Below are positions 5,764 through 7,215 of a stretch of DNA of 7,215 nucleotides, piece after piece. Origin of the DNA: Chloroflexota bacterium. Lineage in GTDB: Bacteria > Chloroflexota > Dehalococcoidia > Lucifugimonadales > UBA3495. The notes below the pieces were generated by a model. It ran no database searches. It was not told the DNA's origin and saw only the letters and a program-made list of their open reading frames with translations. How positions within the stretch are numbered: position 1 is the first letter of the stretch; every line of letters starts with the position of its first letter. The translations under genes were made by a program, and so were the position numbers. Location of the stretch: positions 1 through 7,215 of the forward strand of contig JADFPM010000141.1 in NCBI GenBank assembly GCA_022562335.1, in the 5' to 3' direction.

Positions 5764-5797
5764 TTTCAAGGGGATCTTTCAAGGGGATCTTTCAAGG
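5764..5797. repeat. 13-bp tandem repeat at the predicted transcription start
   Basis: TTTCAAGGGGATC occurs at 5764-5776 and 5777-5789, followed by a partial unit TTTCAAGG at 5790-5797, all identical. The spacing puts the units just over one helical turn apart. It could be an operator array immediately downstream of the promoter, or slippage-prone DNA without function. Confidence 0.8.
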
Positions 5798-5809
5798 TAG
5801 TTTTCGGCG

Positions 5810-5826
5810 AGACCGGTCTGGTACCA
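5810..5826. promoter_or_regulatory. Two adjoining palindromes in the monooxygenase leader
   Basis: AGACCGGTCT (5810-5819) and TGGTACCA (5819-5826) are perfect palindromes sharing one base, placed between the tandem repeat and the SD (AGGAG, 5841-5845). They may be protein-binding sites. Short palindromes of this size also arise by chance, so this is a weak call. Confidence 0.2.
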
Positions 5827-5852
5827 ACCCAGCCTAGAACAGGAGTCACCCC

Positions 5853-6959
5853 ATGCACGTCGGCATGTCCATCGTGTTTCAGAGTCCCCAACGTAAGATC
5901 TCCGACCAGCAGATCTACCAAAACGAGTTGGCATTGGCTGATCTGGCCGAGCCGTTGGGATTTCAGTCCATCTGGGGGGTGGAGCATCACTTCACCGATT
6001 ACACCATGTGCCCCGATGTCATCCAATTCCTTTCCTATATGGCCGGCCGCACCCAGCACGTTCAACTGGGCTCCATGGTGCTGGTATTGCCGTGGCACGA
6101 CCCCATGCGGGCCGCCGAGGAAGTGTCCATGCTGGACAACCTGAGCGGCGGCCGCATGATATTGGGTATCGGCAGGGGCCTTGCCAGGGTGGAGTTTGAG
6201 GGGTTCGGACTGGATATGTCGGAATCCAGGGCCCGCTTCATAGAATCGGCCCAAATGTTGCTTGCCGGGTTGGAGCAGGGGTATTGCGAGTATCAAGGTG
6301 AATTCGTCAAACAGACCAGGCGGGACATCAGGCCGGCGCCGGTCAAGAGCTTCCGGGGCAGGACCTACGCCGCCGCCGTTTCGCCCGAGTCATCGCGGGT
6401 GATGGCCGAGCTTGGCGTGGGGCTTTTGATAATCCCCCAGAAGCCGTGGGACGACGTGGAGGAGGAACTGGAAACGTACCGCCGTATATATCTGGAGGTG
6501 AACCAGACGGAAGCGCCGCCACCGGTGGTGGTGGGGTTCACCTTCTGCCATGAAGACGAGGAAAGGGCCGAGGAGATGGCCCGGCGTTATGTGGGCGGCT
6601 ACTGGGAATCGGTCATGGACCACTACGAGATACGAAACGACCATTTCAAGGACATCCGGGGCTACGAGTATTACAGCAAGATGACCGAGAAAGTGGCCGA
6701 ATATGGCGATGACGACGTCAGAGACTTTTTCTTGAAGCTCCAGGTTTGGGGCACGCCGGAACAATGCCTGGAGAAGATAAAGCGCATCCACCAGAGGGTG
6801 GGCCAAGACTCCTACGTGGCCGTTTTCAGCTACGGCGGTATGCCCCACCCCGACGCGGAGCGCAGCATGAGGCTATTTGCCGAAAAAGTCATGCCCGAAT
6901 TGAAAGCGTTTATACCGCGTCTTGAATCAATGGATGCGGGCGCGGGACAGAAGGCTTAA
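5853..6959 (+). CDS. Luciferase-like flavin-dependent monooxygenase (LLM class)
   Basis: The 368-residue protein is a probable cytoplasmic TIM-barrel enzyme that uses reduced flavin and O2 to oxidise an organic substrate. It resembles the bacterial luciferase alpha chain. W-G-V-E-H-H-F-T (41-48) matches the LuxA segment with active-site His44/His45, here His45/His46. V-L-V-L-P-W-H-D-P-M-R-A-A-E (77-90) and L-S-G-G-R-M-I-L-G-I-G-R-G (97-109) continue the same alignment. The reactive Cys106 of LuxA is replaced by Gly107, so light emission is not implied. A flavin-contact-like region T-Y-A-A-A-V-S-P-E-S (171-180) leads to I-I-P-Q-K-P-W (193-199). W-G-T-P-E-Q-C (299-305) is the usual C-terminal landmark. 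AGGAG seven bases before ATG 5853 fixes the start. It appears monocistronic, and no reductase partner is adjacent. Cofactor (FMN or F420) and substrate cannot be settled; FMN is favoured by the LuxA resemblance. Confidence 0.88.
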   Translation: MHVGMSIVFQSPQRKISDQQIYQNELALADLAEPLGFQSIWGVEHHFTDYTMCPDVIQFLSYMAGRTQHVQLGSMVLVLPWHDPMRAAEEVSMLDNLSGGRMILGIGRGLARVEFEGFGLDMSESRARFIESAQMLLAGLEQGYCEYQGEFVKQTRRDIRPAPVKSFRGRTYAAAVSPESSRVMAELGVGLLIIPQKPWDDVEEELETYRRIYLEVNQTEAPPPVVVGFTFCHEDEERAEEMARRYVGGYWESVMDHYEIRNDHFKDIRGYEYYSKMTEKVAEYGDDDVRDFFLKLQVWGTPEQCLEKIKRIHQRVGQDSYVAVFSYGGMPHPDAERSMRLFAEKVMPELKAFIPRLESMDAGAGQKA

Positions 6960-7006
6960 GGACCTTGCCTTATTCGCTAAACCCCACCAGCAACTAGGCG
7001 AGAGTT

Positions 7007-7170
7007 GAAATCCCCCTTTCGCAAAGGGGGAGACTGGAAGAGCCCGCCTTGCGTTTGCCTGGATCAACCCCCGCCATCAACAGCCCGTGCCGCTTTTGAC
7101 GTGGGCGTCACAGGTTGGAAACCCTCCGGCGTCTTTCCCCCTTTCGCAAAGGGGGATTGAGGGGGATTTC
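7007..7170. mobile_element. MITE- or REP/BIME-like element with paired palindromes
   Basis: The perfect 10-bp terminal inverted repeats are GAAATCCCCC (7007-7016) and GGGGGATTTC (7161-7170). Inside each end lies an identical 21-bp palindrome (7011-7031 and 7136-7156) whose core is CCCCCTTTCGCAAAGGGGG, an 8-bp stem with a CGC loop. About 104 bp of unrelated sequence separates the two palindromes, and nothing in it looks coding. No clear target-site duplication flanks the element. It is too small to encode a transposase. It could be a non-autonomous transposon or a paired intergenic palindromic repeat, and the first hairpin may also help end the monooxygenase transcript. Confidence 0.5.
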
Positions 7171-7215
7171 TCCCCATTGCGCCACTTTTAGCGATAGCTT
7201 TCAAATCCGTCCCCC

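Noticed and set aside
5618..5782. N-terminal extension of the small membrane protein to 5782
   Set aside because: The extra residues are translated from the promoter and 13-bp repeat of the divergent gene, and the TATAAT box lies within them.
5766..6296. 176-codon minus-strand frame over the start of the monooxygenase gene
   Set aside because: It is antisense to the well-supported monooxygenase frame, and its C-terminal end is translated from the tandem repeat.
7007..7170. CRISPR-like interpretation of the two identical 21-bp repeats
   Set aside because: There are only two copies, separated by a 104-bp gap that is far too long for a spacer, and the terminal inverted repeats fit a MITE/REP element better.

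Overview
The window looks like a piece of a moderately GC-rich bacterial chromosome. The best clue to the organism is the peptide-binding lipoprotein at 1081-2910. Between its lipobox and its binding domain it carries a Glu/Val/Ile/Lys stalk (EVIKEV repeats) followed by a Thr/Pro-rich linker, a style I associate with Chloroflexota (Dehalococcoidia, SAR202-like lineages). The luciferase-type flavin monooxygenase at the right end fits the same group, which often carries many such paralogs. This placement is an inference from style; no marker gene is present.

Layout. Positions 1-261 hold a small minus-strand lipoprotein gene with a 9-bp tandem repeat in its 3' half. It is preceded by a possible leader ORF whose stop overlaps the lipoprotein start, and by two adjacent strong hairpins (321-378). 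Positions 379-870 contain no convincing gene. A sigma70-like promoter (871-899), a structured leader of about 175 nt and a clear Shine-Dalgarno (SD) site introduce a plus-strand operon. The operon encodes a family 5 solute-binding lipoprotein (1081-2910), a DppB/OppB-type permease (3104-4060) and a DppC/OppC-type permease (4106-5017), and it ends at a strong hairpin terminator (5060-5092). The 193-bp gap between the binding protein and the first permease holds two large hairpins. No ATPase gene (DppD/DppF type) lies in the window.

Convergent to this operon is a minus-strand gene for a small four-helix membrane protein (5162-5617). A TATAAT box sits exactly where it would give a leaderless mRNA. 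Divergent from that gene is a bacterial-luciferase-like flavin monooxygenase gene (5853-6959). It has its own promoter, and a 13-bp tandem repeat starts at the predicted transcription start. The last 256 bp are non-coding. They contain a 164-bp element with 10-bp terminal inverted repeats and two identical 21-bp palindromic hairpins, resembling a MITE or REP/BIME-type unit.

The three operon genes would form the receptor and channel of an importer for peptides or similar oligomeric or organic solutes, powered by ATPases encoded elsewhere. The monooxygenase and the membrane protein are separate transcription units with no demonstrable link to it. I see no clear new multi-gene system. The less ordinary material is in the regulatory and repeat architecture between genes.
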